Source of the DNA: Primula veris
Taxonomy: Eukaryota > Streptophyta > Magnoliopsida > Ericales > Primulaceae
Assembly: GCA_963682055.1 (NCBI GenBank)
Contig: OY821742.1
Span: 10,199,752 to 10,263,751 of the forward strand
Direction: 5' to 3'
DNA length: 64,000 bases
The first letter of the stretch is position 1. Each line of letters opens with the position of its first letter. A program made the position numbers and the translations under genes. Positions 1 to 12,231 of the stretch are shown here, piece by piece. The notes beneath the pieces are model-generated. The model saw only the letters and a program-made list of their open reading frames with translations. It ran no database searches and was not told the DNA's origin.

Positions 1-489
1 TTGAAAAAAACTCGAGAAGTGATTTTTTAGAACCACAACCGATCGCAACCTTACATTTTACGCAAAAGTATTTTCATTGTTAGCCTCTCCCTCTTGTTTT
101 CTGCTTTTTCACTTCACAGAATATGATAATAATAATTATTCAAGTCATACAATAACAATATATGGAAACATATACCTACCGTAAAAAATTCTGGTGTAGA
201 TGCTAGAACGGAGCCTCCAAACCACACTGCATAATTTTGAATAGGATGGCTAACTACGTTGACTTCCACTGGCTGTGACTGTTATCAGTAATCCCATTCA
301 TATTATTACTTGTGTCCAAAAGTTCTCTGGAGAAATATGACAAAGTTCAGTTCAAATACTTACTTTTATTTCTCCACCATGCCGCGTATTAGAAGCAAGA
401 ACACGTGCATCTACAATATTCTTTAGATCTCGTTGCAATCTTCGATGGAAATCTTTGAACATTGTTGACCCACCGGACAAGACAACATT

Positions 490-2274
490 CTAAGATATCA
501 AAAATATACATATAAGTCAACCTTTAAAAAGAAAGAAAAATTACAATCCCTGAAGAGAAAACTGCTGAAGTTCCAATTGAAACAACTGATTCTAGATTGT
601 GATGATACACGTAAACAACTTAAAATATATATTAGAATATATATTTAACTATGGCATCAGGGGGGGAAAAGGAGAAATTTTTAAGCTGAATCATGAGGCC
701 CCAACATAATTTAGTAGAGATATATAGCTCAGTCAGGTCATCTTCTATGATTTATGGATTTACGTATCAGCAACTCGTTATGAAAGTGATCTAATAGTTA
801 GCTCTTTGTGTACCAACTACCAACTACCAACTACCAACTACCAACTACCAAGGGATTGTTTGCTGCAACTATGTGAGCTTGCGCTACTTGCTTTTGGCAA
901 ATACATCCTTTTGTAGGTTCCCAAACTAAGTCTTACTTTCTGTTGTAGCAAGACTTATTTTGCTTAGCATCTACCATGAGACATATATAGCTTAAGTCGG
1001 ATAACCTTCACGCCCATATGGTTTTTATGGAAACTTAAACTAAATCACATCTCCGGTTTGTTTATCAAACACTTAGCTTTCAACTTTTTTGTTTTGAGCA
1101 AATAATTGTTTGGTTGTCAAACTCAGCAACATTTTCATAATATTGTCTCCTTTGTTCAATTGTCCAGTTTCCTGGCTGGCAAGCTTGCTTGACATACTTC
1201 TTACCCAGAAAACAAAAGGAGACATTTCTTATCTAAAGATAAAGTTTCTCGGCGTGCTCCCGTAAAACCAACAATTAGTTTCCCCAACTACTTTTCAGTA
1301 AAATAAAAGCAAAACCCAAAAACTACCCCTATTTATACATGCATGCCTTTTTTCACCATCCTTGGACAGCTTAACTTTTATCTTGTAATTTACAGCGAAA
1401 AGGTCACAGGGAATATCAGAAGCAAGCCAACAACTAACTTCTGCTCTGAAAAGCATTTTCTAATCTTGGTTTACAACTCCAATCCTCCATGTGATAAAGA
1501 AATAAGTGAGTATAGGTCTTTCCGCAGTCTGCCCCTCACTTTCCTTTCACATGGAATACGGGTGTTGTGAACATAGCAAAACCCGGATGAAATGAAACAG
1601 GAACCTAGTATTCGTCATTGGGTCAGTTTTTAAACCTGCTCATCTTAATGAAATCCATTAAGCTAGACCACTAACTATTGTTATACCCAATGTGTGCAAT
1701 CAAGTATAGCACATTACTCCCGCACGCTATGCAATAAGGGCTATTCTGGTACACTAGAATGAACGGGAATGGAAGAGAGTTGCTTTCTCATATTGGGAAT
1801 TACAGTTAAAAAAGGTTCACATGATAGGAATGATAATTTATCTTTCGTAGTTTACCACATATATGGTTTCAGAGGGGATACTGAATCAGTCTCTTTTTTT
1901 AATCTTTTTTTCTTTAAATCTTATTATACGTTTCAGAGGATACTGAATCAATATAGCTACCCATCTTTACACATAGAGCTGGTGCCGTAAAGGAGGTCTA
2001 CCCTTTTGCACAAAGAGATAATCTACATTAAAATAGCAGCCCTTCATAAAAGTGAAGAGAAAAATAATCCAAATCATGCTTCTCAAATTTTTAGTTGGTC
2101 TCTCGACCCTCGATTTAAGTTTCTCCAGAAACCTTTATGTTCCACATGAATTCATAGCCATACAAGGAATGTAGAGGAATTGCTTATCAAATAAACCACC
2201 TTATGAGAAATGTAGAAATTATATGCAGTTTGAAATATATAGCTTGAGGACAAAACTAAATCAGTATATTTCAC
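490..2274 (-). other. ARP3 copy 1 intron 6 (no coding content)
   Basis: This is the 1785-bp intron between ARP3 exons 6 and 7, with GT and AG borders on the minus strand. Short open frames inside it at 1343-1570 and 1769-1990 recur at the same place in unit 2, but they resemble no protein and are taken as chance. It holds the ACTACCA minisatellite at 811-851. Confidence 0.8.
811..851. repeat. (ACTACCA)n minisatellite, about 6 units
   Basis: A 7-bp unit is repeated head to tail within ARP3 intron 6. The same locus in unit 2 (28939-29007) holds about 10 units, so the array has changed length since the duplication. Confidence 0.9.
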
Positions 2275-3744
2275 CTTATACAATGCTCTTCTTGTGTCAA
2301 TTGGTGCAGACTGAATACACTTGTCTATTACAACCGGTAAAGGTGTTGTGAAGTGGTTGCTGTAAATCTCGGGACTAAAGAAAACCTGCATAAAAGCCAC
2401 ATATTACTGCAACGTATTAAGTAACTACTTAAAGGGAGACCAATTCGATGTTCCAGATACAGAATTTAGATCTTTCAGGTTTTTAATATTGAAATATTCT
2501 TCAGGAGTCTTAATAAAATTTAAAGGCAGAAGGGCATTTTGATATTTCATATCAAATTTCCTGACCAATTTTGATTTTGTCATTTTGACAAGTGTACATT
2601 AATACACAAGTTTTCAGTATAAAACTAACAAAGGTTTTATTCTAATTTCTGAAACATTTATGCGTGGGGTGGGAAGAAGAATAAAAACTAAAAAGAAAAA
2701 GAGAAGGGGACAACAAAGTTATTAGAGGAAAACAGACAGGGACATACCTCGGGGCCGAGAAATCGTTCATAGCCAATATCACAAGTATATGGAGCTCCTG
2801 TCTTCGGTTTGATACCTCTATATTGCTTAATGTATTTTCCTGGTTCTTTATCATGCTTATTGTATTCCTGAAATAAATTAGAAGAGAGAATGAGAGATTG
2901 TAAAATTGCCAATTTTACTTAGTCCCGTGATAAACTGACAGTTGGCAGATCTTCAAACGATACAAACATTTGCTCTTAGAACAAAATAATGGAAAGATAA
3001 AGTACCTTCACAAGATCGGAAGAGGTGTAGCAATAAGTTTCCTTGACTTTCCGAGCTACTTCAAATGAATCTTCAGGAGGAATATGCTCTCCTCTTTCCT
3101 ACAAAAGCAATATTAAATGTTAAATTTCTCTTTCGGTTTTTAAAACTAATTTCAAACGAAAGAAGAAACAGATATAGTCTACCCTTAACACTCTTCATTA
3201 CGAGCCTTAAGGCACTGGATTTTTGGCGATATTGTGGGCTAAAGACAAGTCAGCAACTAGTTATAACAAATTTCATTGCTGTCCGAAAGTAAAGTGACTG
3301 CCGTCATTGAAACAACACCAATAAAACAGAGGACAAGATGCTGTACCTCAATCTCAACACTCTTTTTGGCAATTATAAAGGAACAATGCCGGTGTTGATA
3401 TTACATCTATGATTCTAATGTTCAAAAAAATGTGTTGTAGCTGAGAACAAAAATACCTTCATAAGTTGTTGGATAAAGAGAGTAACATCTTTGCCAGAAA
3501 TGGGGGTGGACTTAATACTGCTCCCAATTACATAGCCATCAGCAACAGGTACAACATGAGTAGCTCCATCTCCAACATCTACTACAACACCTGTCATCTC
3601 ACACTACACACAAAAAAATGCAGGTTAACACTAAACACCATGGATGCATGGATGAAGATCTCTGTTCTCTTTATTTGGAATTTTATCTATTATAGGTTTA
3701 ATTACAGTACATACAAGCATACCATCAGACTTCGATTTTGTACA

Positions 3745-5957
3745 TGTCACGCCCCAAAATCCATAGAACACGGACATCGAGGCATGACCTTTTTAAAACA
3801 AAAGAAAATAGAACCTGTTGGTACGAATTTAAAAATTTTAAAAGAAAACACAACGAGCTAAAGGAACGATTAAACGAATAAATAAAATTGTTTGCCAAAC
3901 GCGGCTACATGACCAAATGGTTTTGACAACATATAAAAATTACCAAACGAAAGTAAATTGCCCATAGGCTACAACCTCCAAAATAAAATCTAAGTGAAAA
4001 GAAAATGAAAGCCCGAGCCCATGCGATGTATTGCCATAGCTTCTAACCGAACGTCTCAACCTATAAAGTACCTGAAATACAAAATTGTAACGGTGAGTCC
4101 CACGCACCTAACTAGACGGGACGGCACCACAAATACCGTCACTCCATCCCATAAATGCAAGAGCTCACAAATTCTACAACTACGATAATCGACGTATAAA
4201 GAGAAATATAATGACATTCTACAACTATGATAAATTAAATAAATTAAATAACATCTACACACATCTATAGCATACATGGACCTCTCACGCCACCTACCCC
4301 AGTCCGTAAGGTAGGTCATTCCCTATCCCTTCGGCCGTCTTATGTCCCCGGAATTAGGGAGAGACATAGACCATTGCAACATAAAAGTAGATTTATAGTG
4401 CGCACTTGGACCTCTCACGCCACTCGTCCCAGTCCGTAAGACGAGTCATTTCCTATCCCTTCGGCCGTCTTATGCCCCCGGAATTAGGGAGAGACATAGA
4501 CCATTGCTAACATAAAAGTAAATATAGTGCACACTGGGACCTCTCACGCCACCTACCCCAGTCCGTAAGGTAGGTCATTCCCTATCCCCTCGGCCGTCTT
4601 CTGTCCCCGGAATTAGGGAGAGACAGAGACCATTGCCACTACAGCTAAATCACAAGGTCTCGGCCAATAATATAAAATCATCCAATTAACACAATTTCAT
4701 ACGTATAAATATTAAGGCCTCGGCCAATAATATTATACTGTTCAAATAACACCATCTCATACGTCATTTAACGTAATACAAAATAATCCAAAAGCATTGG
4801 TGCTAGATTCACAACTAGCCAAACAAGTCTAATCAGCATAAAAACTCATTCAGGCATTTTAACAAACACCTTGTATGCGCAATAAAACTCATATTTATTC
4901 AACAATAATTTACCCAATTCTATCAACAACCATATAATACATAATCAACGCATATAACACGCAACCCATTAATATTATCATTAATCCGAAATTAATTTAA
5001 CTTATAAATCCACGTTACCAGATACATATCTGTCTCTGTTCCACTATCAAGTAGATTTCTTATACAGTCAAACGTAAGCATGATTCCCATCTATTAACAA
5101 TTTGTAACCTACTGAAACAACATAATAACCATATGTTAATAACCATATGTTCTGCCATAACTTGCCCACTTCATACTGTCTATAAAGAACACCAACTACC
5201 TTCTACATTGATAACTAAAACTAAGAAGATAAAGATACTTCCAGAATTAGATTATGATTCAAGTATTTGTGTGTATGTTCAGAGAATTACAAATATGCAC
5301 GTAACATTTGCCATCCTTAAAACTTAAGAGAACTTTCTCCTCAATTAACTGAATTAAACGTACCACAAATAAACCCAATTAACAATTTAAGAACTTAATT
5401 AATATAAAAGGTAAAAACCCTCAATTTATAATAAACGTAAAACCTAATCTTAACATACACCCTCGTCTAGTCGCAATGGATAACCCCCGTTACCTTAGAG
5501 CGTAGATGAGATGCTTTCGGTAATAACCCGCTAACGGTGGGTTCCTCTTCTTCTTCTTCTTCTTCTTCCTTTTTCTCTCTTTTCTCTCTTTTCTCTCTTC
5601 TTACTTGTTTTTTACTGTTTTTAGGTTATGAAAGTGGCTGAAAAAGTGTTTAGAAAAACTGTTTTGATACAGTTTGTGGTAACGAACTATTTGGTCCCCA
5701 AAGTTCTAAAAGCTACCTTTTAATCAAAATTATTAATAAACTACTCAATAATAACAAATCTTTTAGAAACAAATCTATTGGGTCCTTTTTATTAGTAAAA
5801 TTAATAACAGGTTTTTAAAATAAGGTTTTTCGGAAGAGTTTAGGTTTTTGGCTAAAAATTAGTCGAGTGACCGGTTTTTGGTAGAATTTTGAATAAAACG
5901 TTTTTTGGATAAATTAAATCATAAATAAAATCACTTATAAAAATACGGGATGTTACA
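3745..5957 (-). mobile_element. Solo LTR, 2.2 kb, in ARP3 copy 1 intron 2
   Basis: The insertion runs from TGTCACGCCCC to GGGATGTTACA and is flanked by the 5-bp duplication gtaca (3740-3744 and 5958-5962). Unit 2 has the uninterrupted empty site at about 33960. TG...CA ends, a 5-bp target duplication, a length near 2 kb and no coding capacity fit a solo LTR, probably of a Ty3/Gypsy-type element. It is the reverse complement of the member at 30937-32997. Inside are three copies of a roughly 120-bp repeat (about 4260-4640) and a CTT microsatellite near 5548-5570. The strand is given relative to the unit 2 member; the true transcriptional sense is not proven. Confidence 0.85.
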
Positions 5958-7460
5958 GTACACCACCCAATTAAGATTAGCAATCACCACACTAACATTA
6001 CATTTGGTACACTTACTGTACCAAATAGAAAAATAGTATTGGTTGTAGTACTAATAGTTGCGAAAACAATGTAACTTAATAAACTATTCTATCATTTTTT
6101 TTAAAACTTTGTATGCTGTTCTACCACTCCTTTTCTATTTTAGCCCTCAAAGTATGATTGTTTACCCATTTAATTTAAAAAAATCGATAGAATATAGTAT
6201 GACGAGTTACTAATTCCAACATTTATTTAGATTGGTATTTTTCTGCGCTTGTCTTTTTTTAGGATGCAAAATCCAAACCTGATGATATGTTAGGGTAGAA
6301 AACGATGATTAGCCCACTTATTTACAAATTTGTTCAGAAGAAATTTAATCCACATATAGACCTTTTTCATTTCATTAAAGTCCTGCTCAGTAGAATATAA
6401 TGAAAATAAGTGTTAAATTAATTTTAAGGCTCCTCAGTACTCCAAAGCTACATATCAACAAGAACACTACACTATCAAATCCCATGTTCTAGATGAACAA
6501 AGTTAGATTCGTCAGAGTAAAGGTCTGAATAAAACAACAAATCAAACACACAAATAAGGTCCATGTTCTTGATGCCAGAAGTTCAAAGTAGATTCTTTGA
6601 ATTAGAGGGAAACATTACCAACCTTCGATGTCGTGTATCCAGCTGCTAGAGCAAGTACAGGCTGCACCGCAATATAAAGTCCCGGCACATTGAAAGTCTC
6701 AAACATAATTTCACCCGTATATTCTCTACTCTCAGGTGCCGTAAGTGGACTCTCGGTCAACAAAAAATAATGATCCTCTGGATCACACCGCAAATAATTA
6801 AATATACATTGTTGCCAAAATCTCTCCATAGCATCCCAATTGTCTACTTGTCCATGACTAATTGGATGTGTAAGAGTATAAGTACTATTAGATCGAGATT
6901 TAGATACAGCCTCGTCTCCTATATAGAAATCGAGATCAGCCATTACACCAGCGCTATGCTGCGCTAGCCAATTGCTTCCTTTACCAGAAATTCGAGGTTG
7001 GTTCACGAAAGAATCGTTACTTGCGACAACTGTAGGAAGTATAAAACATGGCTCGACGTTACCAGCAAAACCCATTTTAGTATACCTGGAATTGATAATT
7101 ATGTAAAACGTTTATTTAAGTTTTGTTACTAGGTTTCCCACAGGTCCGGTAACATTATTAAATAAATATAATTGGGGTAATAATTAGGTGAACCTTAAAA
7201 GTAGGAATAAGATAGAGGTCATCCACAGGTGCCATATTTTATTTCTTGGAAAACTGTTAGAACCCATTATGTTTTAATACCAACATTTATATAATTTTCC
7301 TTGCATTTATGTTGTGTGTCATAATTTTAATTTTGAGCATGTTATAAAATAAATTGCAGTTTCAAACACAGTCCCACTAGCCCTTCACTCTCAAGCATCA
7401 AATATTCCCCTGTTTGATGGCACCAACTTTTCCGAATGGAATGAGCAAGTTCAGTTCAGT

Positions 7461-8039
7461 TTGAGTGTTTTAGACCTTGACATGTCTCTTCTCGTTGATG
7501 AGCCCGCTGCTATAACGGCTACTAGTAGTGTGGCCGAGAAAGAAGTTCATAAGGCATGGTCTAGATCCAACAGACTGAGTATGATGTTCTTGCGCATGAC
7601 TGTTGCCACAAACATTAAGACTTCCTTACCTGGGGCAAACACTGCCAAAGAGTATCTTAACAATGTTAAGGAACGTTTTAAGGCTGCTGATAAGTCACTT
7701 GCTTCAAAGCTTTTGGCTGAAATTACGACAATGCGTTTTGATGGTTCTCGAACGATGAGTAACCATGTCATTGAAATGACAAATCTGGCTGCGAAATTAA
7801 GAAACTTGGGGATGAATTTGGATGATTCTCTTATCGTCCAACTTGTCCTCAATTCGCTTCCTGCGCAATATGGACCATTTCAGATCAATTACAACACTAT
7901 TAAGGAAAAGTGGAATGTAAATGAACTGCAAAGTATGTTGGTCGAAGAAGAGCGTAGGTTGAAGCAGCAGAATATTAATGTGGCGCATTTTGTCACTAAA
8001 GGAGCTGGTAAAAGCAAATTTGGAAAAGGCAAAAAGTAA
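7461..8039 (+). pseudogene. Copia gag fragment
   Basis: The product is a 192-residue Copia-type Gag (UBN2-like) open frame. Sequence in the same frame upstream, encoding PLFDGTNFSEWNEQ (about 7405-7450), belongs to the same domain but has no start codon in view. The frame ends at TAA 8037-8039. Translation past that stop immediately gives the expected zinc knuckle, so the stop is a mutation rather than the natural end. Confidence 0.8.
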
Positions 8040-8579
8040 GGCCAACCCAGATTTGATGGATCGTCTCAATCCAAAAAGAAGGACAAAAGAAATGAAAGGT
8101 GCAGATGGTGCAAAAAGATTGGGCACTTTCAGAATGACTGCCTGAAACGTAAGGCTTGGTTTGAAAACAAAGGTAAACCTTTTGCCTTAGTATGTTTCGA
8201 ATCAAACTTAATTGATGTTCCTTCTAATACATGGTGGATTGATTCTGGATCCAGTACTCATATTTCTAATAAGATGCAGGGATTCCTTACAACCCGGAAC
8301 ACAAACCCAAATGAAGCCTTTTTATACATGGGAAACCGGGCAAAGGCACCCGTTGAAGCCATTGGAACCTTTCGTTTAATTTTAGATTCTGCTTTCAGTT
8401 TAGATTTAGCTGAAACACTTTATTGTCCTTCAATTTCTCGTAATTTAATTTCAATATCGAAACTCTCTGTTGATGGTTTTTCCTTTCATTTTAATAAAAA
8501 TGGCTTCACTTTATTTAATAATACTTCCGCTATTGGATATGGCTTTCTCTCAAATGGATTATTACAAACTAAATCTTGA
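8040..8579 (+). pseudogene. Copia zinc knuckle and protease segment
   Basis: This continues the gag frame after the premature stop. A CX2CX4HX4C knuckle (CRWCKKIGHFQNDC) lies near 8101-8142. The aspartic protease signature WWIDSGSSTH lies near 8232-8262. The frame closes at 8577-8579 while homology continues in the next frame, marking a single-base frameshift near 8570. Confidence 0.75.
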
Positions 8580-9675
8580 ACCTTCTTTTTCTGAATCCCT
8601 TGTTACCTTGCATCATAATGTTGGAACTAAACGTAGCTCATCTAATGAGCAATCGTCTTACTTGTGGCATAAAAGATTAGGGCACATATCCAAAAATAGA
8701 TTGGAAAGATTAGTGAAAGATCAAACTCTTCCAAATCTGAATTGGGCTGATTATGGTGTGTGTGTGGAATGTTTTAAGGGTAAACAAACCAAACACACCA
8801 AGAAAGGAGCCACAAGAAGTACGCAGCTTCTTGAAATTATACATACAGACATATGTGGACCTTTCGATATTCCATCTATTGGTGGAGAAAAATATTTTAT
8901 TACTTTTATCGATGATTTTTCACGTTATTGCTATCTTTATTTATTGCATGACAAATCTCAGTATATAAATGCTGTTGAAGTATTTATTACTGAGGTAGAA
9001 AGGCAATTAAATAGAAAAGTGAAAATAATAAGATCCGATAGAGGTGGTGAATTTTATGGTCGATATGACGAGACGGGGCAACACCCCGGTCCTTTTGCTA
9101 AACTCCTTGAACGATTAGGTATATGTGCACAATACACAATTTCAGGATCACCTTGGCAAAATGGTGTAGCTGAAAGGCGCAACCGTACCTTATTAGAGAT
9201 GGTTAGGAGTATGATTAGTAATACTAATTTGCCTATATACTTATGGATGCATGCACTTAAAACCGCTGTGCATGTTTTAAACAGGGTTCCTAGCAAAGCA
9301 GTTCCAAAAACACCTTTTGAACTGTGGAAAGGCTGGAAACCTTCCATAAAACATTTACGTGTTTGGGGATGCCCAGCAGAAGCAAGGTTTTATAATCCAC
9401 AAGAAAAGAAATTGGATCCAAGAACAATAACTTGTTATTTTATTGGGTATCCAGAAAAGTCTAAAGGTTATAGGTTTTATTGTCCTAACCAAACTACAAG
9501 AATAATGGAAACCGGAAACGCCAAATTTCTTGAAAATGGCGAAGTCAGTGGGAGTAATACTCAAGTTAGCGATGCAATCATTCAAGAGAGTAGGGTACCA
9601 ATTTTGTTACCTGAATCTCATCAAGAACTTGGTGTTCCTAACCGTGTTGATCCAGTCAACATTGACGACAAGTAA
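8569..9675 (+). pseudogene. Copia GAG-pre-integrase and integrase core
   Basis: The zinc-binding HHCC module is visible (WHKRLGH, then CVECFKGK), followed by the integrase catalytic core. Candidate catalytic acidic residues are the D in HTDICGP, the D in RSDRGGEF and the E in NGVAERRNR. The frame stops at 9673-9675 and homology resumes one frame away, showing a second frameshift. The domain order matches Tnt1-94-like plant Copia polyproteins. Confidence 0.8.
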
Positions 9676-11411
9676 ATGATCAGCAACTCGTTATTCCACA
9701 AAATGTGACAATTTCCAATGATACTGTTGAGAATACACCTCAAGGGAGAGAATTAAGAAGATCTCAAAGAAGTAAGAGATTTGCTATCTCTGAAGACTAT
9801 GAGGTGTATTTACAAGAAACAGACATTGGAGATATAGATGACCCGGTTACATTTACTCAAGCTGTTAGTTGTACTGAATCTGCAAAATGGATGGATGCTA
9901 TGAAAGATGAAATAGAATCCATGCGCTGCAATAAAGTCTGGGAGTTGGTCGAATTGCCAAAAGAGAAAAAACGACTAGGTTGTAAATGGGTTTTTAAAAC
10001 CAAACGCGACTCACAAAGCAATATCGAACGACATAAAGCTAGACTTGTTGCGAAAGGATTTAGTCAACGAGAAGGTATTGATTACAATGAGACATTTGCT
10101 CCAGTTTCAAAGAAAGACTCATTGAGAATCATTTTAGCCTTGGTAGCTCATTTTGATTTAGAGTTACATCAAATGGATGTTAAAACATCTTTTCTAAATG
10201 GGAGTTTAGAAGAAGAAGTTTATATGGCACAGCCAGAAGGCTTCGTAAAAGAAGGAAAGGAAAACATAGTCTGTTTATTAAAAAAATCAATCTATGGACT
10301 AAAACAAGCTTCTCGCCAGTGGTATCTTAAGTCTCACGATACCATCACGTCTTTTGGATTTAAAGAAAACACTGTTGATCGGTGTATATATCTTAAGACG
10401 AGTGGGAGTAAGTTTATGTTTTTAGTCCTATACATCGATGATTTACTTATAGCCAGCAGTGACCTTAGTTTATTACGCGAAACTAAGAATTTTCTTTCTA
10501 AGAATTTTGAGATGAAAGATATGGGAGAGGCATCTTTCGTGATAGGAATTGAAATATTCCGTGACAGATCACGTGGATTGTTAGGATTGTCTCAAAAATC
10601 CTACATTACTCAAGTTCTAGAAAGATATAATATGCGGAATTGTAGTTCTACTGTTGTTCCTATACAAAAGGGAGGCAAGTTCAGCTTAAGTCAATCTCCC
10701 CAAAATGAACTCGAACGTAACAGTATGAAAAACATTCCTTATGCCTCTGTGGTTGGGAGCTTAATGTATGCTATGGTTTGTACAAGACCAGATATTAGTT
10801 TTGCTGTTGGGATGCTAGGAAGATACCAAAGCAATCCGGGACTGGATCATTGGAAAGCTGCAAAGAAAGTATTGAGGTACTTGCAAGGAACCAAATATCA
10901 CATGCTCACTTATAAAAAAACCGATCACCTTGAAGTGGTTGGCTTTACAGATTCAGATTATGGTGGTTGTTATGATACTAGGGTAAGCACTTTTGGCTAT
11001 ATTTACCGTCTAGCCGGAGGAGCCATTTCATGGAAAAGTACTAAGAAAGGTACCCTAGCAACATCCACCATGGAGGCTGAGTTTATAGCCTGTTATGAAG
11101 TTTCAAATCATGGTTTATGGCTGCGTAACTTTATTTTAGCCTTGGCAGTGGTTGACTCCATCTCCAAGCCACTGAAAATTTATTGTGATAACGCCGTTGC
11201 GGTATTCTTTTCAAAGAATGACGGATATTCAAAAGTTGCAAAGCACATTGATATGAAGTATCTGTCGGTTAAGGAGGATGTTCAGAAGAAAAAAGTGTCA
11301 ATTGAACACATTGGTACAAGTGTTAATATAGCAGATCCACTAACAAAAGGCCTACCACCAAACACATTCATTAAACATGTTGAAGATATGGGTCTTGGTA
11401 GTAGCATTTAA
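9676..11411 (+). pseudogene. Copia reverse transcriptase and RNase H
   Basis: The frame is open from about 9666 to the stop at 11409-11411. It contains the Copia RT entry (KWVFKTKRD, HKARLVAKGFSQ), the catalytic YIDDLLIA box near 10430, and RNase H motifs GFTDSDYGG, MEAEFIA and YCDNA. This is the best preserved part of the element. It cannot be expressed as part of a full polyprotein because of the upstream stop and frameshifts. Confidence 0.85.
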
Positions 11412-11761
11412 AGTTTAATGGGTGGTTTTGCTTAGTGCTTATATGTTTGATACATTTTGATATCATTATTGAATTTCTGAATAAATATAATTTCTGTTAA
11501 CGTTATGTTTTACATGCATGTATTATTTATGTGACAGAAATAGTCTTTCCTCAAAGACATTATGGGACTATTACAAGATAACTCACATTAAAGGGTTTTC
11601 AAGATAAATTGTTAGTATAGTAGTACATGGAAGGAACCATACTCTTGATGTAGTATGGAACCGCCATGACTCTTACTGACGATTTGTTTAGGAAAGCATG
11701 TCATATTATAATTGCGCTCTTATGGTTGCTTATGAGATGTTCAATAGAACAAGTGGGAGAA

Positions 11762-12231
11762 TGTAAGAATAATCCCATTACCAAGAGTTATAATGCATAA
11801 ATTCTTGATCATTAGTGTGGTCTTTTGACATTCATAGGTTAAAATGTTTATGACTTAGTGGTAATGAATGGTGAGTTACAACCTTTCATTTCTTGACATT
11901 ATGGATGGTCAAGATTGATCCTACCATGGTGGATGGTTGAGATCGGAAAGTCTTTTCATGAGCTTGAGTCCTCTCCCCACCTATATAAAGGACTCAAATC
12001 CATCACTTTGAGACACACCAAAAATTATAAGAAATCCATAGGTAAGGGGGAGAAACTCAACAATCAAGTCCGTGTTCAAGTTCCGAGCTCACAAGTATTC
12101 TCATGGCTCAAGGTATGCGTTTCGACATACCTTTTATAACGTTAAATGTATTATCATCATGTAGGAATAAGATCCTAGCTTATTATGTTTGTAACATAAT
12201 TATATAAGTTATAATATAGACTAGACTTATA
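11762..12231 (+). repeat. Copia 3' LTR
   Basis: It starts at TGTAAGAATAATCC directly after a purine-rich tract (AAGTGGGAGAA, 11751-11761), and a TATA-like box (ctatataaagg) lies near 11980. The right end is set where homology to unit 2 resumes, so it is accurate only to within about 60 bp. No partner LTR remains for comparison. Confidence 0.65.

Larger units (their letters stand above)
180..7085 (-). pseudogene. ARP3: Actin-related protein 3, copy 1: exons 2-8, exon 1 lost, exon 9 outside window
   Basis: ARP3 is the actin-like subunit of the ARP2/3 complex, which nucleates branched actin filaments in the cytoplasm. Exons read on the minus strand are 2 (6623-7085), 3 (3457-3603), 4 (3006-3098), 5 (2748-2867), 6 (2275-2385), 7 (364-489) and 8 (180-278), all with GT-AG borders and open frames. 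Family signatures include [11 protein letters not shown] and [10 protein letters not shown] in exon 2, [15 protein letters not shown] (phosphate-binding region) in exon 3, and [11 protein letters not shown] in exon 7. The stop-bearing exon 9 is off the left edge. Exon 2 begins with an intact acceptor and GYTK codons, but homology to copy 2 stops about 18 bp further upstream and a Copia element follows. The expected 47-bp exon 1 (start Met and DNGTG loop) is therefore absent. A product could only start at the Met of exon 2 and would lack the first nucleotide-binding loop. Intron 2 carries a solo LTR. Confidence 0.85.
7104..12231 (+). mobile_element. 5'-truncated, decayed Copia retrotransposon
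   Basis: Gag, protease, integrase, reverse transcriptase and RNase H sequences follow in Copia order on the plus strand, then a purine-rich tract and a 3' LTR from 11762. No 5' LTR or tRNA primer-binding site is present. The left part (7104-7385) abuts ARP3 exon 2 and shares only a 13-base word (GTAGGAATAAGAT) with the 3' LTR tail. The frame is broken by one in-frame stop (8037) and two shifts (near 8570 and 9665). The right flank rejoins unit 2 homology at 12232 (unit 2 39481). The likely history is insertion upstream of ARP3, then one deletion removing the 5' LTR together with the ARP3 promoter, exon 1 and intron 1. Confidence 0.85.

Noticed and set aside
8470..8568. Start of the integrase open frame upstream of 8569
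   Set aside because: This part overlaps the protease-side frame, which carries the real homology (GYGFLSNGLLQ). The integrase frame takes over only after the frameshift near 8570.
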